The notes: generated by a model from the letters alone, not told the origin. 64,000 nt of DNA from UBA1479 sp964012715 (GCA_964012715.1 CAXGUG010000005.1:1-64000), one strand, 5' to 3'; positions 49,283 through 58,430 are shown, counted from the first letter of the stretch. Numbers and translations: made by a program.

Positions 49283-50542
49283 ATGACAGGACAAAGCGCT
49301 ATCGGCCTGGCTGCCTTCGTCGGCTTGGCCTGGATCATCGGGGGTTTGTGGCAGGGGGGATTCCGCCGCCGCTTTCCCTTGCGCATCGTATTGGCGGGCC
49401 TCGCCCTGCAGGCGGCGGTCGCCTTGGTGCTGTTGAACTTTCCGCCCGCCAAGGCGCTGTTCCTTGCCATCAACCGTCTGGTGCTGGTCCTGCATGACGC
49501 GACCCTGGCCGGGACCAAGGTTGTGTTCGGCTATATCGGCGGCGGCGACCTGCCGTTTCAGGAATCCTACCCCGGGGCCAGCTTCGTGCTGGCGTTTCAG
49601 GCCCTGCCCCTGGTGCTGGTGATCAGCGCCTTGTCGGCCTTGCTGTTTTACTGGCGCATCCTGCCCGCCGTGGTCCGGGCCTTTGCCTGGGCGTTGAACC
49701 GCACCCTGGGGCTGAGCGGGGCGGCGGGCGTGGCCTCGGCCGCAAACGTGTTCGTCGGCATGGTCGAGGCCCCGGTGTTGATCCGCCCCTATCTGCGACG
49801 CATGGCGGCGGCGGACCTGTTCCTGGTCATGACCGTCGGCATGGCGACCATCGCCGGGACCGTGCTGGTCCTTTACGCGACGATCCTGAAAGACATCCTG
49901 CCCGACGCCGCCGGGCACCTGCTGACCGCGTCCCTGATGAACGCCTGCGCCGCCGTGATCATCTCGCGCCTGATCGTGCCCGCCGACGATGCGATGGTCA
50001 CCGCCGCCGTGACGCTGGACCCCTCGCCCGATCATGGCGCGATGGAGGCCATCACCCGCGGCACCGGTGACGGCGTGCAGTTGCTGATCAATATCACGGC
50101 GATGATCATCGTGCTGGTCGCCCTGGTCAGTCTGGTCAATGCCGGGCTGGGCCTGATCCCCGACGTCGCGGAGGCACCCCTGACCCTGCAACGCCTGCTC
50201 GGCTGGGTCATGGCGCCGGTGGTCTGGCTGATGGGTGTGCCCTGGACCGAAGCCGCCCAGGCCGGGGCGCTGATGGGCGTGAAGACGGTGTTGAACGAAT
50301 TCCTGGCCTATCTGGACATGGCCAAACTCGCGCCGGAGGCCCTGTCCGACCGTTCGCGCATGATCATGGCCTACGCCATGTCGGGCTTCGCCAATTTCGG
50401 CTCGCTCGGGATCATGATCGGCGGGCTGGTCGCCATGGCCCCCGAACGCAGGTCCGAAATCGTAACCCTGGCCCCGATGACCATGATCTCGGGCACGCTG
50501 TCGACCTGCCTGACCGGGGCGATGGTTGGGATACTCGGTTAG
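49283..50542 (+). CDS. Concentrative nucleoside transporter (NupC/CNT family)
   Basis: A 419-residue inner-membrane symporter with about ten segments. Family blocks: LSALLFYWRILPAVVRAFAWALNRTLGLSGAAGVASAANVFVGMVEAPVLIRPYL and MTVGMATIAGTVLVLYA, with residues FVGMVEAP conserved for nucleoside and ion binding. The later block MSGFANFGSLGIMIGGLVAMAP is also typical. Nucleosides are imported with sodium or protons. I use ATG at 49283 rather than the longer frame at 49187, because the family starts at the first hydrophobic segment. It is convergent with the DUF4139 gene, 6 bases apart. Confidence 0.92.
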   Translation: MTGQSAIGLAAFVGLAWIIGGLWQGGFRRRFPLRIVLAGLALQAAVALVLLNFPPAKALFLAINRLVLVLHDATLAGTKVVFGYIGGGDLPFQESYPGASFVLAFQALPLVLVISALSALLFYWRILPAVVRAFAWALNRTLGLSGAAGVASAANVFVGMVEAPVLIRPYLRRMAAADLFLVMTVGMATIAGTVLVLYATILKDILPDAAGHLLTASLMNACAAVIISRLIVPADDAMVTAAVTLDPSPDHGAMEAITRGTGDGVQLLINITAMIIVLVALVSLVNAGLGLIPDVAEAPLTLQRLLGWVMAPVVWLMGVPWTEAAQAGALMGVKTVLNEFLAYLDMAKLAPEALSDRSRMIMAYAMSGFANFGSLGIMIGGLVAMAPERRSEIVTLAPMTMISGTLSTCLTGAMVGILG

Positions 50543-50548
50543 GCCCGG

Positions 50549-52006
50549 TTAACGCAGCACCCGAACCGTATAGGTCACGACCGTCTCGCCCTTGGCCGGA
50601 ACCTTGACCGTAAACCGGGCCTGTCCGGCGGCGCGGGCGAAGTCCTGCGACTTGGCGACGATGGTCCAGTCACCCGGCAGGTTTTCATCCAGGCGCAGGG
50701 TCGCGGCTTCGTCCCGGCCGTTGCGGAAGGTCAGCTTGAACGCCGCCTCGACGCTCCGGCCCTGGGCGTCCAGGCGTTTGAACGAGGTCTGTTCGCGGCG
50801 CATCGTCACGTCGAAGGCGCGGCCGAGGGAAATGTCGGCGGTCTCGCCATCGGGCGTATCGCCCAATTGGTCAGCCCCGGCATAAAGCGGCACACCGTCA
50901 GCATCGGGGCGATAGACCCGAAGCGCGCCCGCCGGCAGCGGCAGCCCGCCCGGTACCAGGGATTTGTTGACGAAGGTCAGGCGGCGCTGCGCCTGTTCGG
51001 GGGCGGTCTCTCCGCGCTGCACGCCGAACACCAGGGGATGCCCCTGAAGGCTCAGGCGCTCGGACACCGGCACCTCGACCGGGCCCAGCAGGGCGACCTG
51101 TTTGCGTTCACCGGTGGCCAGGGTCACCCCGCCCGCCAGGGTATAGACATGCAGGTTTCCGACCTCGGCCCGGGCCGGCAGGGCCGTCGCCATATCGGCC
51201 GCCGCCCCGCGCGATTCCGCGGCCATCAGGCGTGGTGCCTTGGCCATCGGCTGCGCCGCGCCGACGCGATTGACCTGGCCCGCCACCAGGCGCAGACGCC
51301 CGGCGTCCAGATCGACCCCGGTGTCGTTGGAGACCGAGGCCCATCCCGTCAAGGTCATGGTCTTACCGTCGGGGCTGAGGGTCGCGGCGTAATCCGCCGA
51401 CCAGCCCAAGCCGTCGGACAGATAGGTCAAGGTCAGGCCTTTGACCGCCGATCCGGCGGCGATCGTCGCGGTCAGGCGCGGCCGCGCCGCCAAATCGCCC
51501 AGGTCGTTCGGAAAAACCAGACGGCCCGGCATGCCGGTTTCGATCCGCTCACCGATGCGCAAGACCACGCCGCCCGCGACCGACAGCACGGTCGCCTTTT
51601 CAACCCGCTCCTCCCCCGTGGTCGGGTGGACTTTGACAACGCCGATTTCGCGCCCCAGGAACCGTTCCAACAACGTGTGATAGGACAGCAGATTGCGCGA
51701 CAGTGAGACCGCGCGCACGGTCAACGGCCCGCCGTCCCCGGCGATGCGCAGGCTTTCCGGCAGGGCCAGGCGGCTGATCCCGTCCAGCGCCAGATCGCGC
51801 GGCCCGGTCATCGGCGGTATGGCGCGCCGTTCCCAGACCTGCCCGAAGCCGCCCGAAAACACGGTCACGACCCGCTCCTGGGCCGGATCGGCGGCAGCGG
51901 CGACCGGGGCCGGGACTTGCGCCTCGGCGCGAATCGGCTGGACCACGACCGGCAGGCTCAGCACGGCGGCGGTAAAAACGGCGGAAAGGCGGGTGGCGCG
52001 GGACAT
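50549..52006 (-). CDS. Secreted DUF4139-domain protein
   Basis: A 485-residue protein with a signal peptide (residues 1-28, cleavage near AEAQ) and the DUF4139 fold: VTVFSGGFGQVWERR near the start, YLSDGLGWSADYAATL and WASVSNDTGVDLDAGRLRLVAGQVN in the middle, and ADISLGRAFDVTMRREQTSFKR near the end, consistent with an all-beta structure. AGGAG lies 6 bases before the ATG. It is convergent with the nucleoside transporter and divergent from rmuC. Periplasmic or outer-membrane location is likely; the biochemical role of the domain is unknown. Confidence 0.87.
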   Translation of the reverse strand: MSRATRLSAVFTAAVLSLPVVVQPIRAEAQVPAPVAAAADPAQERVVTVFSGGFGQVWERRAIPPMTGPRDLALDGISRLALPESLRIAGDGGPLTVRAVSLSRNLLSYHTLLERFLGREIGVVKVHPTTGEERVEKATVLSVAGGVVLRIGERIETGMPGRLVFPNDLGDLAARPRLTATIAAGSAVKGLTLTYLSDGLGWSADYAATLSPDGKTMTLTGWASVSNDTGVDLDAGRLRLVAGQVNRVGAAQPMAKAPRLMAAESRGAAADMATALPARAEVGNLHVYTLAGGVTLATGERKQVALLGPVEVPVSERLSLQGHPLVFGVQRGETAPEQAQRRLTFVNKSLVPGGLPLPAGALRVYRPDADGVPLYAGADQLGDTPDGETADISLGRAFDVTMRREQTSFKRLDAQGRSVEAAFKLTFRNGRDEAATLRLDENLPGDWTIVAKSQDFARAAGQARFTVKVPAKGETVVTYTVRVLR

Positions 52007-52126
52007 GGCAGTCTCCTTAGGCTTTACGTCGGACGTGACGCGGCAAAAAGTTCACTATTTGTTTTCATGCCGCGATTGCGGCAAGCTTGACCCCTATTTC
52101 CACACGAAACAAGGCAACCCTACGTC

Positions 52127-53248
52127 ATGGATGTGACCATTCTGGACAACACGGGACTGGTGCTGGGGATCGGGCTGGCATTGTTGGCCGGGCTGATCGC
52201 CGCCGTCTGGGTGATGACCGCGCGCCTGCGCCGGGAAAACCACGAACAGATGATCCGCATCGCCCAGATGGCCGACAGCCTTAGCCAACGGCAGTCCGAG
52301 ATCGCGGGCGCGTTGCAGCAATCGCAGGTCACCATGAACGACCGACTGGACGGCCTGGGCAAGCGCCTGGGCGACAGCCTGCATCAACAGTCCGAGCGCA
52401 CGGGCCAATCGCTGAAGACCCTGTATGAACGGCTGGCCGTGATCGACAGCGCGCAAAAGAACCTGACCGACCTGTCGCAACAGATGGTCGGGCTGCAGGA
52501 TATCTTGTCCAACAAACAGGCGCGGGGCGCGTTCGGCGAAATTCAGCTGAATGATCTGGTCACCGCGACCCTGCCGCCCTCGGCCTATGCTTTCCAGGTC
52601 GGCCTGTCGAACGGCAAGCGCGCGGATTGTCTGTTGAAGCTGCCGAACCCGCCGGGCTCGATCGTGATCGACGCCAAGTTCCCGTTGGAAAGCTATCAGG
52701 CCCTGCGCGAGGCCCGCGACGAAGCCGCCAAGGTGCAGGCGGGGCGGCGCTTCGCCCAGGATGTGAAGACCCATGTGGTCGCGATCTCCGAGAAATACAT
52801 CGTCCCCGGCGAAACGGCGGAATCGGCGCTGATGTTCCTGCCGTCGGAAGCGGTCTACGCGGAACTGCACGCCAATTTCATCAACGTGGTCGAGGAAAGC
52901 TTCCGTCGCCGGGTCTGGATCGTCTCGCCGACGACGCTGATGGCGACGCTCAACACCGTGCGCGCGATCCTGAAGGATTCCCGGATGCGCGAACAGGCCC
53001 ACGTGATCCAGGCCGAAGTGCAGAAGATGATGGAAGACGTCGGCAGGCTCGACGACCGGGTCGGCAAGCTGCAAAGCCACTTCGATCAGGCAACCAAGGA
53101 CATCCGCGACATCCGCATTTCGACCGACAAGATCACCAAGCGCGGCGACAAGATCGAAGACCTGCAACTCGCCGACGAAACCCCGGCAGAAGATCTGGCC
53201 CCGGCGCAGGCGCAGCCGAACCTGCGGCTGATGGGCCGGGACGACTGA
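52127..53248 (+). CDS. rmuC: DNA recombination protein RmuC
   Basis: 373 residues: N-terminal membrane segment (TGLVLGIGLALLAGLIAAVWVM), then a coiled-coil region, and a nuclease-like PD-(D/E)XK core with KLPNPPGSIVIDAKFPLESY, in which Asp and Lys are the catalytic pair, RVWIVSPTTLMATLNTVRAI and the tail region. RmuC reduces inversions at short inverted repeats and protects against foreign DNA in some species. It is divergent from the DUF4139 gene by 120 bases and convergent with recR, 16 bases apart. The family size is 370-480, so this is at the short end. Confidence 0.93.
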   Translation: MDVTILDNTGLVLGIGLALLAGLIAAVWVMTARLRRENHEQMIRIAQMADSLSQRQSEIAGALQQSQVTMNDRLDGLGKRLGDSLHQQSERTGQSLKTLYERLAVIDSAQKNLTDLSQQMVGLQDILSNKQARGAFGEIQLNDLVTATLPPSAYAFQVGLSNGKRADCLLKLPNPPGSIVIDAKFPLESYQALREARDEAAKVQAGRRFAQDVKTHVVAISEKYIVPGETAESALMFLPSEAVYAELHANFINVVEESFRRRVWIVSPTTLMATLNTVRAILKDSRMREQAHVIQAEVQKMMEDVGRLDDRVGKLQSHFDQATKDIRDIRISTDKITKRGDKIEDLQLADETPAEDLAPAQAQPNLRLMGRDD

Positions 53249-53264
53249 GCCTCTACGCGTTCAC

Positions 53265-53867
53265 TCAGGAAATCGGCCGCCGGGCCTTCATCGCGGCGGT
53301 CAGGGTGCCGTCGTCCAGGTAATCCAGTTCTCCGCCCACCGGCACCCCATGGGCCAGGCCGGAAACGGTCACGTCCTTGCCCAGGCCGTTGATGCGGTCG
53401 GCGATGTAATGGGCCGTGGTTTGGCCGTCGACCGTGGCGTTGGTCGCCAGAATCACCTCACTCACCCCGCCCTGAACGATGCGGGCGCAGAGCTGCGGGA
53501 TGCGCAGGTCCTCGGGCGTGATGCCGTCCAGCGCCGACAGGGTCCCGCCCAGCACGTGGTAATGGCCCTTGAACCCCGCCGTGCGTTCCAGCGCCCATAG
53601 GTCGGCGACGTCCTCGACCACGCAAATCTGCGCGCCGTCGCGCCGGGTGTCGGAACAAATCTGGCAGGGATCGCGGGTATCCAGGTTGCCGCAGACGGAA
53701 CAGGTCTTGATGTTTTCCGCCGCCGCATCCAGGGCGCGGGCCAGGGGCACCATCAGGCTGTCGGTGCGCTTCATCAGGTGCAGCACCGCGCGCCGGGCCG
53801 AACGCGGCCCCAGGCCCGGCAGCTTGGCCAGCAGCGTGATCAGGCGATCGATGTCGGACGTGACCAT
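53265..53867 (-). CDS. recR: Recombination protein RecR
   Basis: Works with RecO/RecF at DNA gaps to load RecA. A 200-residue protein with helix-hairpin-helix (LPGLGPRSARRAVLHLM), C4 zinc finger (C56, C59, C68, C71 in CSVCGNLDTRDPCQIC), Toprim domain (ICVVEDVADLWALERTAGFKGHYHVLGG), and GLAHGVPVGGELDYLD near the end. It follows ybaB by 31 bases on the same strand, the expected order ybaB-recR. dnaX, normally immediately upstream of ybaB, is separated here by a gene in the opposite direction. Confidence 0.96.
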   Translation of the reverse strand: MVTSDIDRLITLLAKLPGLGPRSARRAVLHLMKRTDSLMVPLARALDAAAENIKTCSVCGNLDTRDPCQICSDTRRDGAQICVVEDVADLWALERTAGFKGHYHVLGGTLSALDGITPEDLRIPQLCARIVQGGVSEVILATNATVDGQTTAHYIADRINGLGKDVTVSGLAHGVPVGGELDYLDDGTLTAAMKARRPIS

Positions 53868-53898
53868 GCCCCGTTATTTTCCCGGCGCGACCGGCGGA

Positions 53899-54228
53899 TC
53901 AGAACGGCAGCTTGAAACCGGCGGGCAGACCCAGGCCCCCGGTCATGTCCTGCATGCGGGATTGCATTTCCTGGTCTGCCTTGGCCTTGGCGTCGTTGAT
54001 CGCGGCGGTCACCAGGTCTTCCAGAACCTCGACGTCGGTGTCGGCGCCGGACAACAGCGACGGGTCGATCTTCACGCCCCGGGCCTCGCCCTTGCCGTTC
54101 AAGGTGACCTGAACCATGCCCGCACCCGATGCGCCCGTGACCTCCAATTGCGCCAGGTCTTCCTGCATCTGGGCCATCTTGGCCTGGATCTGCTGGGCCT
54201 GCTGCATCATCTTGCCGAGGTTTTTCAT
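53899..54228 (-). CDS. ybaB: YbaB/EbfC nucleoid-associated protein
   Basis: A 109-residue DNA-binding protein. It begins KNLGKMMQQAQQIQAKMAQMQ, then has VTGASGAGMVQVTLNGKGE and VEVLEDLVTAAINDAKAKA, and ends with MQDMTGGLGLPAGFKLPF, all as in YbaB. The ATG at 54226-54228 is the family start; a longer upstream frame has no homology. It lies between the divergently placed exonuclease gene and recR, and the operon with recR is obvious. It probably binds DNA as a dimer and influences nucleoid structure. Confidence 0.95.
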   Translation of the reverse strand: MKNLGKMMQQAQQIQAKMAQMQEDLAQLEVTGASGAGMVQVTLNGKGEARGVKIDPSLLSGADTDVEVLEDLVTAAINDAKAKADQEMQSRMQDMTGGLGLPAGFKLPF

Positions 54229-54286
54229 GGGCTGCGTCCGCTCTCCAAAGGTGCCGAAGGGTTTGGGGGAGTGTATAACAACAGGC

Positions 54287-55132
54287 ATGCAGCATAGAAA
54301 CCTCTTCGTTTTCGACATCGAAACCGTGCCCGACACCGACGCCGTTCCGGCGCTGACGGGCTTCGACGATCCCGACATCCAGGCCCGGCGCGAAGAACTG
54401 TCGCGCTATCACCTGGAGGTCACGGACGGGCGCAACGATTTCCACCGTCAGCCGTTTCACCGCGTGGTCGCGATCAGCTTCCTCGAAGCCGAGATCGAAC
54501 ATGTGCCCGGCCCCGGCAACGGCGGCGAGATTTATCACCTGAAGGAACTGCGCTCGGGCGGCGAGGCCAATTTCGGCGAAAAGAAATTGCTGCAGGGGTT
54601 CTTCGGCTATTTCGAGCGCCTGCGCCCGCGTTTGGTCAGCTTCAACGGGCGGGGCTTCGACCTGCCGGTTCTGAAGTACCGGGCCATGGCCCATGGGGTG
54701 CAGGCCCCGTTGCTGCACGATACGTCCAACAAGTGGGAGAACTATACCGCCCGCTACGCCACCGATTGGCATTGCGACCTGATCGAGGCCCTGTCCGATT
54801 TCGGCGCGTCGGCGCGGATCAAGCTGAATGAGGTCTGCTCGATCCTGGGTCTGCCCGGTAAATTCGGCGTCGATGGGTCCAAGGTCTCGTCGATGTTCGA
54901 CGACGGGCGCGTCGCCGAAATCCGCGACTATTGCGAGACCGACGTGCTGAACACCTATCTGGTCTATCTACGCTGGCAGCACCATCGCGGCGTGCTGACG
55001 ACCGAGGCCCTGAACCGCGCCTTGGCCGACGTGATCTCGCTGATCGAGGCCGAAGGCGAGCAACGCCCGCACCTCAAACAATTCATCGAGGCCTGGGGCG
55101 AAGCCTGCGGCAACAAATTCCTGATGGACTAA
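54287..55132 (+). CDS. PolB-like 3'-5' exonuclease
   Basis: 281 residues, with the DEDD exonuclease motifs: ExoI FDIETVPD (D and E), ExoII SFNGRGFDLPV (D), and ExoIII YCETDVLNTYLVY (YxxxD type). It resembles the predicted PolB-related 3'-5' exonuclease family (PF10108), found in many proteobacteria as a stand-alone protein without a polymerase domain. It sits in the opposite direction between dnaX and ybaB, 58 bases from the start of ybaB and 20 bases from the stop of dnaX. An upstream in-frame ATG at 54116 lies within ybaB and is rejected. DNA repair or RNA turnover is likely. Confidence 0.9.
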   Translation: MQHRNLFVFDIETVPDTDAVPALTGFDDPDIQARREELSRYHLEVTDGRNDFHRQPFHRVVAISFLEAEIEHVPGPGNGGEIYHLKELRSGGEANFGEKKLLQGFFGYFERLRPRLVSFNGRGFDLPVLKYRAMAHGVQAPLLHDTSNKWENYTARYATDWHCDLIEALSDFGASARIKLNEVCSILGLPGKFGVDGSKVSSMFDDGRVAEIRDYCETDVLNTYLVYLRWQHHRGVLTTEALNRALADVISLIEAEGEQRPHLKQFIEAWGEACGNKFLMD

Positions 55133-55152
55133 AGGGACGGCGGGGCGGACGC

Positions 55153-57057
55153 TCAGTCGTCCGGATGCCGGACGTCTTTGATCTCGGCCCCGGGGAAAGT
55201 TTCCATCACCGCCTTGACCAGCGGGTGCTCCCGGACTTCGGCCTTTTCGTCGGCCTGGGCCTGGGCGCGGGTTTCGGCCAGGGTCGCCTGTCCCGGTTCG
55301 TTCGACACCGTGACCATCCAGCGTTCGCCGGTGGCGGCGTTGAGGAAGCGGCTTAAATCCCCGGCCAGGCTGTCCGAAGCCCCAGCGGTCGGGCGGAATT
55401 CGATCCGCCCCGGCTCGAACGTCACCAGATGAACCTGGGAAATCAGGTTCGATTGCAGGATCACTTCTTTCATCTGCCCGGCCAGGGCGACGACCTCGTC
55501 GAACGAGGTCGGGCGCGCCGTGCCCATTTCCGGCACGGCCTCGGCGGCGGGTACCGGATCGGGGGCCGGGCCGTAATCCGGCTCATAGTCGGGGGGATAA
55601 TCCGGCTCGGGCCCGTAATCGGGCTCGTAGTCGGGCTGGGCCATGGCATGGGCGGCCCCGCCGTTGGCGCTGGCCTGCGGCACGGGCGCGGCGGGGGCGG
55701 CAGAACTCGGGGCGGGCGCACTCGGCGCAGGTGACGACGACACCGCAGGGGCCGAAGGGGCGGACGCTTGCGGGGCCGATGCTTGCGGCACGGACGGCGC
55801 GGCGGTCGCCGGGGCAGTCGGAGCCACCCCCTCGCCGCTTAGCTTGCGCAGGGCTTCTTCCGGGGTCGGCAGGTTGGCGGCATGGGCCAGCCGGACGATC
55901 ACCATTTCCGTCGCCTGAATGGCGTTGGGGGCGTGTTGCACCTCGCCCACGCCCTTGAGCAGCATCTGCCACGCGCGGGCCAAGGCCCCCATGCCCAGAC
56001 CGTCGCTCAGCTCCTTGCCGCGGACCCGTTCGATTTCGGGTACGGCGGGATCGTTCAGGGTTTCAGGGACCAGCTTGGCGCGGGTCAGGAAGTGCACGAT
56101 TTCCAACAGATCGTTGAGCACCGCCGCCGGGTCGGCGCCGTCCTGATACATCGCCGATAGTTGGTTAAGCGCGCCCGGCGTATCGCCGCGCAGGGTCTTT
56201 TCCAACAGATCGAAGCCCTGCGAGCGGTCGGCCAGGCCCAGCATGTCGCGGACCAGATCCTCACCGACCTGGCCTTCGGCCATGGCGATGGCCTGATCCA
56301 GGATCGACAGGCCGTCGCGGACCGAGCCATCGGCGGCGCGGGCGATCAGGTGCAGGGCCGATTCGGAAATCTCGGCCCCTTCCTTGGCGCAGATGCCCTT
56401 GAAATGATCGGCCAGGCGCTGGACCTCGATCCGCCGTAGATCGAACCGCTGACAGCGCGACAGCACCGTCACCGGGACCTTGCGGATTTCCGTGGTGGCG
56501 AACAGGAATTTCACATGCTCGGGCGGTTCTTCCAACGTCTTCAACAGGGCGTTGAAGGCGTTCTTCGACAGCATGTGGACTTCGTCGATGATGTAGATCT
56601 TGAACCGGGCCGAGGTCGGTCGGTAGCGCACGCCGTCGATGATTTCGCGGATGTCGTCGACGCCGGTGCGGCTGGCGGCGTCCATTTCCATCACATCGAC
56701 GTGGCGGTCCTGGGCGATGGCGACGCAGTTGGCGCAGACGCCGCAGGGCTCGGCCGTGGGCCCGCCGGTGCCGTCCGGCCCGATGCAGTTGAGGGCCCGG
56801 GCGATGATCCGCGCGGTCGTGGTCTTGCCCACGCCGCGCACCCCGGTCAGCACGAAGGCATGGGCCAGCCGCCCGGCGGCGATGGCGTTGGTCAGGGTGC
56901 GGACCATCGCTTCCTGGCCGATCAGGCTGCTGAAATCGGTCGGGCGATATTTACGGGCGAGAACCTGATAGGCCTGGGGCTGCGATCCGCCGTCGGGTGC
57001 GCCGCCGCCGGAACCGGCGGGCGCGGAGGTGTCCCGAGTTGCGTCCGTTTCTTCCAT
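55153..57057 (-). CDS. dnaX: DNA polymerase III subunits gamma/tau
   Basis: Clamp-loader ATPase. 634 residues. RKYRPTDFSSLIGQEAMVRTL, Walker A GVRGVGKTTTAR (72-83), zinc-binding C91, C105, C108, C111 (CGVCANC), IIDEVHMLSKNAFNALLKTLEEPP, and sensor 1 FLFATTEIRKVP. The central linker (about residues 415-540) is Pro/Ala/Ser-rich with tandem PDYEPDYG and PDYPPDYE units. The C-terminal region (from about 560) is the polymerase-binding tau part. I set the start at 57055-57057 because the longer frame upstream is basic and not conserved. A slippery gamma-frameshift A-stretch was not seen. The SRP RNA is encoded just upstream. Confidence 0.95.
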   Translation of the reverse strand: MEETDATRDTSAPAGSGGGAPDGGSQPQAYQVLARKYRPTDFSSLIGQEAMVRTLTNAIAAGRLAHAFVLTGVRGVGKTTTARIIARALNCIGPDGTGGPTAEPCGVCANCVAIAQDRHVDVMEMDAASRTGVDDIREIIDGVRYRPTSARFKIYIIDEVHMLSKNAFNALLKTLEEPPEHVKFLFATTEIRKVPVTVLSRCQRFDLRRIEVQRLADHFKGICAKEGAEISESALHLIARAADGSVRDGLSILDQAIAMAEGQVGEDLVRDMLGLADRSQGFDLLEKTLRGDTPGALNQLSAMYQDGADPAAVLNDLLEIVHFLTRAKLVPETLNDPAVPEIERVRGKELSDGLGMGALARAWQMLLKGVGEVQHAPNAIQATEMVIVRLAHAANLPTPEEALRKLSGEGVAPTAPATAAPSVPQASAPQASAPSAPAVSSSPAPSAPAPSSAAPAAPVPQASANGGAAHAMAQPDYEPDYGPEPDYPPDYEPDYGPAPDPVPAAEAVPEMGTARPTSFDEVVALAGQMKEVILQSNLISQVHLVTFEPGRIEFRPTAGASDSLAGDLSRFLNAATGERWMVTVSNEPGQATLAETRAQAQADEKAEVREHPLVKAVMETFPGAEIKDVRHPDD

Positions 57058-57144
57058 TGGCCGTCCGTGGCGGGAGGGCCGGTGCCCCGGCTTTGCGCGG
57101 CGGCGGCGACACAGCCGGCGCACCGCGATGCATGCGAATTAGGT

Positions 57145-57237
57145 GGAGACTGGCACCGACCCGGGCCGAAACTCGTTACGGCTGCTTCCTTCCGGACCTG
57201 ACCGGGTTGGCGAGGAAGCCCGTCCGGGCCAGTCTCC
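57145..57237 (-). ncRNA. ffs: Bacterial small signal recognition particle RNA (4.5S-type)
   Basis: The minus strand begins GGAGACTGGCCCGGACGGGC and ends with GGTGCCAGTCTCC, so the ends pair over more than 10 bases. Between them is the universally conserved domain IV sequence GGTCAGGTCCGGAAGGAAGC, which binds Ffh. About 93 bases, hairpin shape. It lies upstream of dnaX, a common placement in alphaproteobacteria. A promoter is proposed at 57245-57275. Confidence 0.95.
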
Positions 57238-57244
57238 GGCGCTT

Positions 57245-57275
57245 AATATAGCAACTCTTGCCGGGGTTTCCACAA
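57245..57275 (-). promoter_or_regulatory. Promoter of the SRP RNA gene
   Basis: On the minus strand, TTGTGG (complement of 57270-57275) and TATATT (complement of 57245-57250) are separated by 19 bases. The proposed -10 ends 7 bases before the first paired base of the SRP RNA at 57237, the expected distance to a transcription start. The 19-base spacer is longer than optimal. Confidence 0.55.
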
Positions 57276-57384
57276 CAGCCGCGCCTGGGGATAAAATTAC
57301 CCTTCGTTAGACAAATAAAATTTACGCTGCGCTGCATTCATCGACGTCGTTGCCAAGGCCGCGGGCCTGTGCCAATTTCCCCGA

Positions 57385-58371
57385 ATGCCAAAAAGATTGA
57401 TGTATACCGGCGGTCCGCTGGACCGCGCCGGCGAGCGGCGGCGCGATGCCGCCTGGATCGCGGAAGTGATGGGCCATCCCGAAACCCGGTTCGTGCCCGT
57501 GTGGCGCGACCGCAGCCTGGTCGAACCGGCCACGGGATCGGCCACTGGATCGGCCACTGGCGAGGCCGCTGACGCCCCCCGCGCGGGCTGGCTGACCGGC
57601 GAGGCCGCCGTGACCGTCACGGCCCAGGCCGGGGCGCAGGTCTTCCTGGGCGTCTGGGAAGAACGCGCCTATATCGCCCTGGACCTATCCCACCACGACG
57701 AAGAACAGGTCAAACCCCTGGTCAACGGGGCCGAATTCGCAGATTTGCGCCAGGTCGGACGGCACCTGGCCGCCGACGAGGCGACGATCCTGGCCTATGC
57801 CCGCGGCATGCTGCATTGGCACCGGCGGCAGAAATTCTGCAGCGATTGCGGCAGCCCGACCGAATCCCGCGACGGCGGCCATGTTCAGGTCTGCACCAAT
57901 CCCGATTGCGGACGACACCATTTTCCGCGCACCGACCCGGCAGTCATCATGCTGGTCACCCGCATGGGCGAGGACGGCATCGATCGCTGCCTGCTCGGCT
58001 GGTCGACCCGATGGGACGCGCCGATGTATTCGACCCTGGCCGGATTCGTCGAGCCGGGCGAAAGCCTGGAAGAAGCGGTCGCCCGCGAGGTGTTGGAGGA
58101 ATCGGGCATCGCGGTGCACGAGGTCACCTATCGCGGCTCGCAGCCCTGGCCGTTCCCGGCCTCGCTGATGCTGGGCTTTCGGGCCAAGGCGTTGAACGAG
58201 GACATCAACGTCGACCCTACGGAAATCCGCGAGGCGCGCTGGTTCTCCAGGGCCGAGCTGGCCGAATTCGGTGAATTCTACGGCGAGCAGGACCCCAACC
58301 GACCGCGCCTGCCGCGTACCGACTCAATCTCCCGCCGCCTGATCAACGACTGGATCGAAGAAGGCGACTGA
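57385..58371 (+). CDS. nudC: NADH pyrophosphatase (NudC-like)
   Basis: A 328-residue Nudix hydrolase with the NudC architecture: N-terminal domain, zinc ribbon (CSDCGSPTESRDGGHVQVCTNPDC), then the Nudix box GFVEPGESLEEAVAREVLEESGI and the NudC hallmark SQPWPFPASLM. It splits NAD(H) and in E. coli removes NAD caps from RNA. It has an in-frame run of three 12-base units near residues 48-60. Its neighbours on the right are the efflux genes. A preceding promoter is not obvious; the ATG at 57385 has no strong RBS. Confidence 0.94.
   Translation: MPKRLMYTGGPLDRAGERRRDAAWIAEVMGHPETRFVPVWRDRSLVEPATGSATGSATGEAADAPRAGWLTGEAAVTVTAQAGAQVFLGVWEERAYIALDLSHHDEEQVKPLVNGAEFADLRQVGRHLAADEATILAYARGMLHWHRRQKFCSDCGSPTESRDGGHVQVCTNPDCGRHHFPRTDPAVIMLVTRMGEDGIDRCLLGWSTRWDAPMYSTLAGFVEPGESLEEAVAREVLEESGIAVHEVTYRGSQPWPFPASLMLGFRAKALNEDINVDPTEIREARWFSRAELAEFGEFYGEQDPNRPRLPRTDSISRRLINDWIEEGD
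57528..57563 (+). repeat. Three in-frame 12-base tandem units in nudC
   Basis: GGCCAC(G/T)GGATC-type units repeat three times (57528-57539, 57540-57551, 57552-57563), encoding ATGS, ATGS and ATGE. It lies in a poorly conserved loop of the N-terminal domain, before the zinc ribbon. Short tandem repeats of this kind can expand or contract by replication slippage without breaking the frame. Confidence 0.7.
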
Positions 58372-58430
58372 CGTCGTCGCATGCGTCCCTTCGTTATGAA
58401 AAGGTTGTGACGGCACTTGCTTTGGCCCCT

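Noticed and set aside
55540..55645. CRISPR-like repeated DNA
   Set aside because: The near repeats are in-frame coding repeats in the dnaX linker; no regular spacer/repeat array and no cas gene exist in the window.
55153..57057. Programmed frameshift producing gamma from dnaX
   Set aside because: I saw no A-rich slippery heptamer followed by a stable stem in the expected region; the frame is uninterrupted.
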